Shown: positions 12,717 to 23,315, numbered from the stretch's first letter. The stretch: DNA of 64,000 nt from Artemia franciscana (GCF_032884065.1 NC_088867.1:26118662-26182661), one strand, 5' to 3'. Program-made: numbers and translations. The notes: generated by a model from the sequence alone, not told the origin.

Positions 12717-14080
12717 TCAGATTTCCGTACTGATTTTCAATCTTTGCCGGAAGACACGGGCCGTAATGTCATGTCTATGAACCGCCGATTGTCCTTGAAG
12801 TAAAAGCTGCTGTATCTCGTCCCAAGATTGATTACATGTAAATGTAGTAAATAAATCTGGACGACCATAGAGACGAACATACGCAATAGCATCTTGAGCA
12901 TATTCATGCATATGACGGGGACTGCCAGCATATGACGAAGGTAAAATCGTTAATCTTCCAACGTTAGTGGTATTACCGTCATTTACAACTGGATCTCGCA
13001 AATGAATGTATTGTTCAGAGCGGAGCTTGGTCTGATTCAGACGGATAAATAGCAAACGTTCTGATTCAATCTTTGCATACACATCAACGATGTATTGGTG
13101 AAACAATTGACGACATTTTAAAATATAATTTTTGTCATTGGGACGAATCATTAGTCTATAGGAATGATAATTCATTGCACTGCATTTCTTATCCGTTTGT
13201 TTGTTAGTGGATGGATCTATCGATTTATTATTAAAGCGATAGCCGTCGGCTCCATCCCAAAAAATGATAGGATATTGTAGGGCATCGTAGCATCGATGAG
13301 TTTCAGCAATTCTTACCAACTGAGCGTTTCGCTTATGAAGAATAATATCTCGAGGTAAAAACTGATCACCGACGATAACGATTGCCACTTCGTCGATAGT
13401 TGGAGCATTGTATCTACGCACATGTTCGTCAATAGGCGTTTTGTCAGTGAAAATAACAATTTTATGCGTATCATTAGGCATCACATCGATTGCTGTTTTG
13501 AACAGGCGCACTAAATAATTGTTTTCGTGGAAAAGATGTTGCAATTAGGAAACGATAGACCTTTCAACGTCGGGTGAAATTTTGCAACGTGCATTCAATT
13601 CAGAATTACTATCACTGATGAAGTACAGTTGTAAAAATTTATGATTCTCACCTAAGAATGGTAGAAGGGACCCTGCTCTATGATAAATTGGCCCTTTTAC
13701 TTTGGAAGTAGGAATAAATTGCTCTTGATTTTCGATTTGGGCCCCAAACGACGTCATTTGGAAACATGAGTTATATTTTCTGATGTTTGATAAAAAAAAA
13801 ACGCTTAGATTCTGACGTAGTTCCAGTAAGCAAAGTCTTCAATGGCTCTGGTGGTGCAGCCAGTTGAGGAAGTTTAACTTTTCCTGAGGCGCAACACATT
13901 CCCATTGTTTCACCATTAAATTTCAAGTCCTTGCAATAGGGACAAATTTTAGACATAGCCCCGATTTGAACACATCTACTCAAGCTATAATCATCGACTG
14001 GGCTGTACCTGAATGCCAGGCGATAATTTTCAGGTTGCTCTTGTGATTCCTCGGTAAAGTGATTGTTCGTTCGTAAGTTA
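12717..14080 (-). pseudogene. Helitron Rep/helicase protein, N-terminal part, broken
   Basis: Reading leftward, the frames give the N-terminal half of a canonical animal Helitron protein. First comes a leader with FRYSPVDDYSL and the zinc-knuckle-like ICPYCKDLKF...GMCCASGKVKLP...EPLKTLLTG. Next is MTSFGA...SLLPFLGENHKFLQLYF, then the Helitron-like N domain: QHLFHENN, EVAIVIVGDQFLPRDIILH, YDALQYPIIFWDGADGYRF, SERLLFIRLNQTKLRSEQYI, GRLTILPSSYAGSPRHMHEY and YGRPDLFTTFTCNQSWDEI. The longest intact piece is 275 codons (12717-13544). A stop separates it from the 13545-13757 frame, and a short frame break near 13770 separates the next. The catalytic Rep tyrosines and the helicase are absent because the gene is cut at 12716. 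Helitrons transpose by rolling-circle replication; this copy cannot do so alone. Confidence 0.9.
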
Positions 14081-14640
14081 AAAATACCTAATTTTTCAGA
14101 ATTAACCCTCCCCCCAACTCATCCAAAGAGAGCGGATCCGTTCCGGTTACGTCAATCACGTATCTAAGACCTGTGCTTATTTTTCCCACCAAGTTCCATC
14201 CCAATCCCACCACTCTAAGCGTTTTCTAATCTTTCAGGTTTCCCCCTCCAAATTCCCCCAATATCACGGGATCCAGTCGTGATTTAAAAAAAAGAGCTCT
14301 GAGATACGATATCCTTCTAAATAGCAAATGTCGTTATCAACCGACCACCCGTTCGTAAGTTAAAAATATCTCATTTTTTTCTATTTTTTCCGAATTAACC
14401 GTCCCCCCACTCTCCCTTTTGGTCGAATCGGGGAAAAGAACTGTTCCTAATTTAATCTGGTTTGGTCCCTGATACGCCTGCCAAATTTCATCGTCCTAGC
14501 TTATCTGGAAGTACCCAAACTAGTAAAATCGGGACAGATAGATAGACAGACAGACCGACAGAATTTGTGATTGCTATATGTCACTTGTTTAATGCGAAGT
14601 GCCATAAAAACAGTTTAAAACATACATAGTTTTGACAAAG
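14075..14640 (-). repeat. Tandem-array element, 5' part, abutting the Helitron gene
   Basis: Reverse-oriented copy of the ~290-bp-monomer family seen at 19706-23315 and 52800-54380. It has just over one monomer (CGTTCGTAAGTTAAAAATA words at 14070 and 14350), the GACAGACAGACCGACAGAA motif near 14545, the CATATAGC stretch, and the element end GTGCCATAAAAA near 14620. On the minus strand this lies directly 5' of the Helitron coding region, with the array junction within about 10 bp of the first recognisable Helitron codons. Confidence 0.75.
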
Positions 14641-15859
14641 GCGCATGTGACAGTTTAGCCTTAAGAGGGATTCGAGGACTGAAGAGCCCCAATGGTTTGT
14701 CTGTGGTAATGTCTGTTAGTTTTAGGTTTGACTTATTATTTGACTGTTTCTGATTCTTTTAGGTTTTAATTATAACAGTTCACTTTTTGATTTTTTTTTT
14801 ATTAAGTAATAATAAATGATTGGATGCATTTTCAATGTGCATGATTTAAAGGACAAATAAAAAAAATATCAGTCTATTGGTAGTCAGCTTATGGTCATCA
14901 ATAGAAAAGAATAATGTCTTGCTTTAAACCACCATAAATCGTATAGCTGCTAAGATTGTGCTTAATCATAATCAATCCAGCTATTAACCAATATTTGCAA
15001 CTAATAATCGTGAGAGCAAACGACCTCTTTATAATAGTGTTAAGAAAATGAGAAACATTAACATTGAATGTAATTTAAAAAAAAACTTGATTAGGCAGAT
15101 TCGGTTTTTTGTTGTTCTTTAAATTGACCGTATTTTTAAAAAAAAAAAAAAACGTTCGCGGTTACTTGGCTTGTATGAAATCGGATATTGACCTATAGCT
15201 ATAAGTTAAGCTGGCTTATAGTGCTATTGTATTTTAAACAAAAATAAAAGCCATACTAAGTGTCTACAGACCCTTCAGAAACCACTTCCGTTTAACTATT
15301 TTTATTCATGGTGAAAAAATGGCATGTATTTAACAAGTCATTAGTGCAAAACCTGGAACGGATAGTTTTTGTCTGAGGGGTGTTAGGTTCGAGTTTTTTC
15401 TTTCAACAAACCACAGGATTTTGCTCGTGTTTGGCACAAGAGTTTGCTGTGCAGGATGAGAGGATATGATGTCCGCGAGAAGTTGGATAATTTACTCGAA
15501 GGCTTTTTGTGTCATCCTTCATCAAGGATAGTCCTTGAAGATACCATACCAAAGCAGTATCAGGTGACAAAGAGTCTCAAAGACGTATAATTAAAACAAC
15601 TCTTTTGAAGTGCTTCAGTGGCTTGTTTATTAACAATTCACGCGTCAATTTAGCCAACTAATTTCATCTTTTCCCCAACAATACAATGGTCCGCATTTTG
15701 ACCCATCCCCTCACCTTTATTTTCGTGAATTTATCGCTATATCCTTCGCCATTCGGTTACCCCGCGAGCAATTGCCAGTGATACTGGGCTGCTTTTGCGA
15801 TCACATTACCACCTTATCTGCGAGGTCTTGTTTTTCTCAGATTAAATAAAAAACAGGTT
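14641..15859. other. No recognised gene
   Basis: AT-rich sequence with homopolymer runs (A14 near 15138). I see no coding or repeat match. Confidence 0.5.
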
Positions 15860-16885
15860 TCTTCAACTGAAAATAAGGAGCAATATTAAAACTTAAAACG
15901 AACAGAATTTACTACGCATATAAGGGAGTTCACCCCCTCATCAGTACCTCACTCTTTACACTAAAGTTCGAATTTTGTTCCAATTCTTTAAGAATGACTC
16001 CTGAATCACAAAGATCGTTAAATTAGAATCAAAAGCTCTTTTGAAAGTACTAAAAAAAAACTTTAGCTTAAAGAGCCCGTAATGACGAGGGGCAAACCCA
16101 CTCATATACGTAATAATTTCTGTTTGTTTTTTTAATGTTGCTCCTTACTTTCAGTTGAAAAAACTTATTTTTTATTTAATTTCTGATCGTTCATAATCCG
16201 GTGCCCCCTTCGTGAAAAACTCCTCCATGGAAATATCCTCCCACGTAGACCCCTCCCCCAACCTTCTCCACCAGAAAAAATCTTCCATAGAAAGATCGTC
16301 CCACGTAAACCCCTCGCCCCCACCAAAAAAATTCCCCCTGAAAACTTCTGTATGCTTCCCAATAACTAAAACTATACGTAAACAATGGGCAAAGTTCATA
16401 ACTTTCAGCCCTTCCTCCAGGGACTGTGGGGGATTAAGCCATCCACAAAGACATAGACTTCTCGACTATGCTGGAACAAAACGGATATCTCAAAATTTTG
16501 ATCGGGTAACTTCGGGAAAAATTAGCGTGGAAGGGGGCCTAGTTACCCTCCAATTTTTTGGTCACTAAAAAGGCACTATATCTTTTAATTTCCGTTCGAA
16601 TGAGCTCTCTCGCGATATTCTATGACCACCGGGTCGATACGATCATCCCTGGAAAAAAAAACACGCATCCGTGATCTTTTTTCTGGCAAAAAATACAAAA
16701 TTTCACATTTTTGAGATAGTGGCGTGAAACCTCTACAGTAGGGTTCTCTGATATGCTGAATCTGATGTTGTGATTTTCATTAATATTCTATTATTCTTAG
16801 AGGATGTTTTCCCCTTTTTTCGAAAATATGGAAATTTTTCTCAGGTAACTTTTGATGGGTAAGACTAAACTTGATCAAACTTATA
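15860..16885 (+). repeat. Foldback-family copy (forward, 3'-truncated)
   Basis: Begins with a diverged foldback head (15860-16165), in which ACTGAAAATAAGGAGCAATA on the left is mirrored by TTGCTCCTTACTTTCAGTTG on the right. The family body follows, with GAAAATTCC-type pyrimidine/purine blocks, TTTTTTGGTCACT, TTTTAATTTCCGTTCGAATG and GCATCCGTGATCTTTTTTCT. It stops before the terminal GAGCCGGGTCGCTCC motif and passes into a GC-rich minisatellite. Short ORFs on both strands at 16165-16570 are by-products of this repeat. Confidence 0.75.
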
Positions 16886-17110
16886 GGGGGCTCCGTTGGA
16901 ATTGGGTGGTTGGGACCCCCAGTGGTTAGGTTAGGGCCCCCAATGAATTTGGATCCTAGGGTCCCGATGGAATTGGATGGTTGCCCTCCCCCAGTGAAAT
17001 TGGATGCTAGGCCCCCCCCCCCCTCAGTCGATAGGTTAAGGGGCCCAGGTGAAATTTGATGATAGGGCCCCTTTAGAATTGCTCGTTAGGGTCTGGTGCC
17101 TTGAAGGTCC
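16886..17110 (+). repeat. GC-rich degenerate minisatellite
   Basis: Degenerate tandem copies of a unit like GGGCCCCAGTGAAATTGGAT(G)CTA, about 25-50 bp long, repeated five or six times with runs of C. It gives a 62-codon Pro/Gly-rich ORF at 16871 that I regard as a repeat artefact. The composition is far more GC-rich than the surroundings. Confidence 0.7.
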
Positions 17111-17209
17111 CCACTAGCGGTCCCTAAAGTTTTTCCCACCTTGTCTTCGTACGTTTTTTAAGAATCAGAGAAACTATTAGGTAAGAACTAAAGAAATCAT
17201 GAAGAATAA

Positions 17210-17430
17210 ACGTTTTCAAGAAAAATGTTTTTGAAAACGTTTTGGAACGTCTTGAAAAAATGTCTTGAAGAAAAAATGTCTTAAAAACATCTTGGGATGT
17301 CTTGAAACATCTTGAAACGTCTTGAAAGGTCTTGAAACGTCTTGAAAAAATTTCTTGAAGAAAAATGTCTTAATAAAATGTCTTAAAATGTATTGAAATA
17401 ATGTCTTGATGAATATCTTAATAAAACCTC
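17210..17430 (+). repeat. Minisatellite of TGTCTTGAAA units
   Basis: Some fifteen to twenty imperfect copies of a ~10-11-bp word (AACGTCTTGAAA, AATGTCTTGAAG, AATGTCTTAAAA). The left part, GAAAACGTTTTC-like, is partly self-complementary. From 17430 to 17640 looser repeats of CTTGTGAACTCTAAC and CCTATTACGTAA follow. Confidence 0.8.
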
Positions 17431-17640
17431 ATGAGTCTTGTGAACTCTAACTAGTCTTGTGAACGCTAGTGAACTCTAACATTCCCCATTGCTTAACAAC
17501 CAAAAGTAAACAAAACTCTCTTACGTAAGAACCAAAAGTAAGCAAACCCTATTATATTAACAACTTTTTTTTCTGGCCCTCTAATAAGTCCTATTGCGTA
17601 ACATGCAAACCCTATTACGTAAAACCTAAACTCTATTAGG

Positions 17641-18461
17641 TAGAAATCATGGTAATCCTGGAGTAAGGAAACCCCGGAAGGTTTTTAAAGAGCAATCTTC
17701 CTTGAAAAGCCTTTTGGCATCAATACTGATAGGTTTCATTTTGTGGAAAATGAAACAAGATCATCTTGTATACACTATTTTAAAACTATCTACATTAATT
17801 GCGTGCCAAGAAATAAGGAGTAAAATTGGTTAATTATAACGTAGGGTTTTTTTTTTTTTTCATTTTCCGCCGCATCATGTCATCCTTTTTTTGTCTTAAA
17901 AACAAGTCCTACTGAGACTTACCATTTCTAAAATTATGAAAAGCTGACAAACACAGGATTAAATTGATGGGGAAGAAACAGAAATCAAGAATTGCTCCTG
18001 CAACACTTTTGTCGGTAAAGCCAACCAAATATTGTTGCAACAATTCACATAGCTTTGCGAGGGTAAAACTAGTTTTGTTTTCTGTCCTGACCTAACAAAG
18101 AAATGGCCTGAAGGTTCTTTTTTATTTTTCCTAAATTAGGGAAAACTCCATTCAGTTGTGACCTGGCTGCATATTGTTTTTGATGTGACTACTTACATTT
18201 TATTTTTATTTTCATCTTTCAAAAAGGAAACCTCACTTTATTGGCATTATTGTAATCTTAATGATGGATCACTAAATAATGAAATCCCCTAAGGTTTAAG
18301 AGTTTTAGGAGCCTTAGATGTCCCAATCTGTTTTAAATAATTGCCCGCTATCACTGTAGTAAATGATTTGACCGATGAGCTTCCAAAATGAGTTCCCATT
18401 TTGCTTCTAAGAATAACTAAAAACAACTTCTGATTCTAAAATGTACAGAAAAATACGAAAC
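17641..18461. other. No recognised gene
   Basis: No repeat or coding match seen; includes a T15 run near 17852. It lies downstream of the His/Tyr-rich gene's poly(A) signal. Confidence 0.5.
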
Positions 18462-18467
18462 TTTATT
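18462..18467 (-). terminator. Poly(A) signal AATAAA for the His/Tyr-rich gene
   Basis: TTTATT on the plus strand reads AATAAA on the minus strand, 65 bp past the stop codon of the 18532-19427 gene. The spacing suits a short arthropod 3' UTR. Confidence 0.6.
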
Positions 18468-18531
18468 TTTGAAACATGGAAGAGCTGACAGTTCAAAATA
18501 TCCTAGAAAAATATAATTAGTCATAATAGTT

Positions 18532-19427
18532 TTAATACTTAGGGCTTCTATAGTCAGAAGGGGTATTTCCTCCTCCATAGTCTGATCCAACATACCCCTT
18601 TGCATGGTAAGAAGGTGCTACTGGTTTGTAAGCGTTGACTGAAGATTTCCCCCCACTAAGTTTGCAATCAGAATATGTACAAGGATCTTCATAGCTGAGT
18701 GGTTTTCCGTATTCATGAATGTCATAGGTTCGATGGTCTTCATACTCATGGTTAGATCCCTTTTCATGACTGGCATAGTGAGGCTTGTACTCCTCGCCAT
18801 GATGTTTATATTCAAGGGTTTCGTAAGGCTTATGATGGTAAGGCTCATTGTAGTGGTGCTTATGACCTTTGTAAGATCCATAATAAGGATTTTGCTTTGG
18901 CTTGTACTCATCATGGTTTTCTTTGTGATGGTACTGATGATGATAGCTTGGTTTTTCATAGTAATTTGGCTTGTACGCATGATAACCTCCTTTGTCGTCT
19001 TTATACTGATGATGATAGCTTGGCTTATTATAATGTTCTGGCTTGTAATCATGATCATTGTCTTTATCGTCGTAAGACTGATGGTGATAGCCTGGCTGTT
19101 CATAATGGTGATCTTTATAGCCATAGCTCTGGTGTGGCTCATATCCAGTCAAGGGATACCCGCCATATCTGGTCCCAGCTACCATCGAAGACAGAAGAAC
19201 GACTGCGACGAGCGTCTATAAAAAAAAGAAGAAAAAAATAATAATAAAATCATTCATCGCGAATAAGAGCTTGAAACCCCCTAAAACTGGTTGCAAGATG
19301 AAAAGTGTATTTCATTTAACACTCATTTAAAATCTACTGCTCACATCTAGGTGCTTGTACTAAATTCGTCTTGATAATGCCATCTTTAAGAGCTATGTGG
19401 CACTAAAAATGTCACTTTTGGTGCCAT
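18532..19427 (-). CDS. Secreted His/Tyr-rich repeat protein (two exons)
   Basis: Exon 2 (19215-18532) starts after an acceptor ending TTTTTTTATAG and reads TLVAVVLLSSMVAGTRYGGY, a hydrophobic signal core followed by a likely cleavage site. The first exon is inferred: 19427-19416 encodes MAPK before a GTGACA donor, giving MAPKTLVAVVLLSSMVAG in frame across a 200-bp phase-0 intron. A first intron inside the signal peptide is typical of arthropod cuticle genes. The predicted precursor is 231 residues. It holds three consecutive 24-residue repeats at residues 42-113, each with Y(E/N)(Q/K)P(G/S)YHHQ early and YKP near the end, then looser YKP/HH repeats. The only cysteines are two in DPCTYSDC near the C-terminus. 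It is very rich in His, Tyr, Lys and Asp. No known enzyme domain or chitin-binding R&R consensus is seen. A cuticle, shell, adhesive or metal-binding role is inference. Confidence 0.8.
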
Positions 19428-19500
19428 TCCTGCAGTGGAAAGCCCCACAAGCATAAAAAGAGCACCATTTTAATCTCCATGATCTGGACGCTTTACCCCC

Positions 19501-19508
19501 TTTTTATA
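19501..19508 (-). promoter_or_regulatory. TATA box upstream of the His/Tyr-rich gene
   Basis: Minus-strand GGTATAAAAAGGGGG, 74 bp before the proposed start codon. The expected transcription start about 30 bp downstream (near 19477) would leave a 5' UTR of about 50 bases. An ATG at 19480 would then fall at or above the transcription start. One at 19468 would lie very close to the cap, in a frame that does not join exon 2. A strong TATA box suits a highly expressed, tissue-specific structural gene. Confidence 0.5.
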
Positions 19509-19705
19509 CCCCCTATTATTTGAATAGTGTGATACTTTTTTTTTTAATCACGTGCTTTATTCCATCGTAACATCAAAAAATAAAAAATAAAAAAACTAAT
19601 CAAGTTTGCAGGGAAAAACGACAATTTCCTTTAACAAATATATTTCTGACCCTCATTTTAGTGTTGCTGTTTTAGAAGATATTCCACGTGTTTTGACAAC
19701 GTTTT

Positions 19706-20900
19706 TATGGCACTTGGTATCTACGGTTAAATCCGAAAAATTAGAAAAAATGAGGTATTTTTAACTTACGAACGGGTGATCGGATCTTAATGAAATTTGA
19801 TGTTTGTAAGGATATCGTGTCTCAGAGCTCTTATTTTAAATCCCGTCTGGATTTGGTGACATTGCGGGGAGTTCGGGGGGAACCTAAAATCTTGGAAAAC
19901 GCTTAGATTGGAGGGATCGGTATGAAACTTGGTGGGAAAAATAAGCACGAGTCCTAGATACGTGATTGACATAACCGAAACAGATCCCCTCTCTTTGCGG
20001 GAGTTAGGGGGAGAAGGGCTAATTCAAAAAAATTAAAAAAAAAATCAGGTATTTCTAACTTACGAAGGAGTGATCGGATCTTAATGAAATTTCATATTTA
20101 GAAGAAACTTGTAACTCAGATCTCTTATTTTAAGTCCCAACCGGATCCAGTGTCATTGGGGGGGGGGGCGAAAATCTTGGAAAACACTTAAAGCGGAGAG
20201 ATCAGGGTGAAACTTGGTGGGAAGAATAAGCACAAGTCCAAGATATGTCACGGAAATAACCGGGCCGGATCCGCTCTCTTTGGTGGAGTTGGAAGGGGAG
20301 TAATTCAGAAAAATTAGAAAAAATGATGTATTTGAAACTTACGAACGAGTGATCAGATCTTAATGAAATTTGATCTTTAGAAGGATCTTGTGCTTTAGAA
20401 CTCTCATTTTAAATCCCGACCAGATCCGGTGACATTGGGGGGAGCTGGAAGGGGAAAACGGAAACCTTGGAAACCGAAAATGTTGGAAAACGCTTGGAGT
20501 GGAGAGATAGGGATGAAACTTGATGGGAAGAATAAGCAAAAGTTATAGATACGTGATTGACATAATTGGGACGGATCCGTTCTCTTTAGGGGAGCTGGGG
20601 GTTGTTAATTTTGAAAAATCCGAAAAATTGAGGTATTTTAACTTAAGAACGGCATCTGAATACAATTTGATATTTTGAAGGAACTCATGTGTCAGAGCTC
20701 TTATTTCAAATCCTGACCAGATCTGTTGATATTGGAGAGCTGGAGGGGGAAACCGGAAATCTTGGAAAACGCTTATAAATGTCGTAGATACGTGATTAAC
20801 GTAACCGGACTGGATCCGCTCTCTTTGGGGCAGTTGGGTGTATTTAATGGATATTTTAACTAAATCCAATGTGGTTTTATATCTATTCCTGCGGCTGCTT
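19706..20900 (+). repeat. Tandem-array element, copy 1 (3'-truncated)
   Basis: Starts TTTTTATGGCACTTGG and continues as monomers of about 290 bp beginning near 19761, 20056, 20336 and 20640. Each monomer carries ACTTACGAACGGGTGATCGG, CTCAGAGCTCTTATTTTAA, GACATTGGGGGGAGTTGGA, then GGATGAAACTTGGTGGGAA and GATACGTGATTGACATAA. It ends where a fresh element start appears near 20932. The long minus-strand ORF at 20543-21019 and the short one near 19787 are repeat by-products. Confidence 0.85.
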
Positions 20901-20929
20901 CTTCTATTGTCTCTTTTTATAATTGGATT

Positions 20930-23315
20930 TTTATGGCACTTGGTATTTACCAAGTGACATATAGCGATCGCAAATTCTGTCGGTCTGTCTGTCTGTCCCG
21001 GTTTTGCTAGTTTGGGCACTTCCAGATAAGCTAGGACCTCAAAATTTGGCTGGCGTATCAGGGACTAGACTATATTAAATTATAAATAGTCTTTTCCGAT
21101 TCGAACATCTAGGGGGGGCTGGAGGACGGTTAATCTGGAAAAATTTTAATATTTTTTTAAAATTTTTAATTTACGAACAGGTGACCGGATCTTAATGATG
21201 TTTGATATTTAGAAGAATATCGTGTCTCAGAACTCTTAATTTAAATCCTGTCCGGATCTGGTGACATTGGGGTGAGTTGGAGGGGAAAACCTAAAATCTT
21301 GGAAAACGCTTAGAGTGGAGGGATCGGGATGAAACTTGATGGGAAAAAATAAGCACACGTCCTACATACGTGATTTACATAATCGGAACGCATTCCGCTT
21401 TCTTTGTGGAAGTTGGGGGGCCTAATTCGGTAATTCGGGAAAATTAGAGAAAAGGAAGTGTTTTTAACTTACGAACGGGTGATTGGATCCTAATCAAATT
21501 TGATATTTAGAAGGACCTCGTGTCCTTCCTACAGCTCTTATTTTAAATCCTGACCAGATCCGGTATCATTGGGGGGAGTTGGAAGAGGAAACCAGAAATC
21601 TTGGAAAACACTTAGAGTGGAGAGATCGTGATGATACTTGGTGGTAAGAATGAGCACAAGTCCTAGATACGTAATTGACATTACCAGACCGGATTGGCTC
21701 TCTTTGGGGGAGATTGGGGGGATGTTAATTCGGAAAAATTTGACAAAATGAGATATTTGTTATTTAGGAACCGGTGATCAGATCTTAATGAAATTTGATA
21801 TTTAGAAGGATCTTGTGCTTCAGAGCTCTTATTTTAAATCCCGACCAGATCTGGCTACATTGGGGAAGTTGGAGGGGAAACCGGAAATCTTGGAATGCTT
21901 AGAAATTGAGGATCTTTGTCCTCAATTTGAGGATCTTAGAATCCATGTCTTACGAAAAGGTGATCGGATCTTAATGATCTTGATGTATAGAAAGATCTTA
22001 AGTCTCAAATACTCTATTTTCAATTTAAATCGGATGTGGGGACATAGGGGGTTGGAGGGGGAAAACAGAAATCTTGGGAACCGGAAATCTTGCAAAACGT
22101 TTAAAGCAGAGAGATCGGGATGAAACTTGATGGGAAGAATAAGCAGAAGTTCAAGGCACGTGATTTACAAAATTGGAACGGATCTGCTCTCTTTGGAGGA
22201 GTTTGGGGGAATTTCCAGTGCTTTGGCGAGCTCGGTGCTTCTGGACGTCATAGGACGATGAAAATTGGTTGGTGTGTCAAGGACCTGAACAAATTGACTT
22301 GATAACAGTCGTTTCCTCGATTCAACCATCTGGAGGCTGGAGGGAGAGGAACACTTAAAAACAATGAGGTATCTTTAACTTACGAATGGGTGATTGGATA
22401 CTACTGAAATTTGATATTTAGAAGGAACTTGTGTTTCAGAGCTGTTACTCTAAATCCCCACCGCATCTGGTGATATTGGGGGGAGTTGGAGGGGAAATGG
22501 GAAATCTTGGAAAACGGTTAGAGCGGAGAGATCAGGATGAAACTTGGTGGAAAGAATAAATCCATTTCTTAGATACATGACTGACATAACATGACTGAAT
22601 ATGCTCTCTTGGGGGGGGGGGGGGTAATTCGGAAAACTAGAAAAATTGAGGTATTTTTAACTTACGAACAGGAGACCGGTTCTTAATGAAAATTTATATT
22701 TAGAAGGAACTTATCTCAGAGCTCTTATTTTAAACCCCGACCAGATCTGGTGATATTGGGGGCAGTTGGAGGGGAAAACCAGAATTCATGGAAAACGCTT
22801 AGAGTGGAGAGATCGGGATGAAACTTGGTGAGTAGAATAAGAAAATGTCGTAGATACGTGATTGACGTAACCGGATTGGATCCGCTCTCTTTGGGGGAGT
22901 TAGGGGGGTCCAGTGCTTTGGCGAGTTCAGTGCTTCTGGACGTGCTAGGACGTTGAAAATTGGTTGGCGTTGCTGGGACTTGTACAAATTGACTTAATAA
23001 AGTCGTTTTCCTCGATTCCACCATCTGGGGAGCTGAAGGGAGAGGAAGAATTAGAAAAAATAAGGTATTTTTTACTTACGAGTGGGTGATCGGATCTTAA
23101 TGAATTTTGATGTTTAGAAGGCCCCGTGTCTCAGAGCTCTTACTTTAAACCCCGACCGGCATTAAGCTTATTGATTTTCCTTTGAAATCAATCTAGCCAT
23201 TGTTAGAATTTTGCTAGAGCTCATACCATGTGATCTCTTGGCTCTTGGCCCTTCCGACCTCGTCACAAGTGCCATATGAGCTCTTAGCTGTTGCTCTTTT
23301 TATTTTTTACAAAAT
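20930..23315 (+). repeat. Tandem-array element, copy 2 (both ends present)
   Basis: Starts TTTTTATGGCACTTGGTATT. Next come GACATATAGCGATCGCAAA and GTCGGTCTGTCTGTCTGTC, then about seven monomers (starts near 21168, 21468, 21757, 21947, 22374, 22661, 23072). Two monomers are longer by about 120 bp (22215-22340 and 22912-23035), so the array has a higher-order structure. The 3' end is GTGCCATATGAGCTCTTAGCT. The 11-bp words TATGGCACTTG at the 5' end and CAAGTGCCATA near the 3' end are exact inverted repeats. I see no protein gene inside. Structurally this is like a non-autonomous Helitron/Helentron derivative with internal tandem repeats. Confidence 0.85.

Noticed and set aside
16165-16568. Set of 64-118-codon ORFs, Gly/Trp/Phe-rich on minus
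   Set aside because: They lie in the GGAAAATTCC-rich body of the foldback family, and equivalent positions in other copies are not open.
18618-19241. Long overlapping ORFs on both strands over the His/Tyr-rich gene (Ile/Thr/Met-rich minus frame, hydrophobic plus frames)
   Set aside because: They are frame shadows of a low-complexity coding repeat. Only the minus frame with the signal peptide, splice sites, TATA box and poly(A) signal is coherent.
20543-23024. ORFs of 60-158 codons within the tandem-array elements
   Set aside because: They differ between monomers, start and stop at arbitrary monomer positions and show no protein family. They are by-products of stop-poor repeat sequence.
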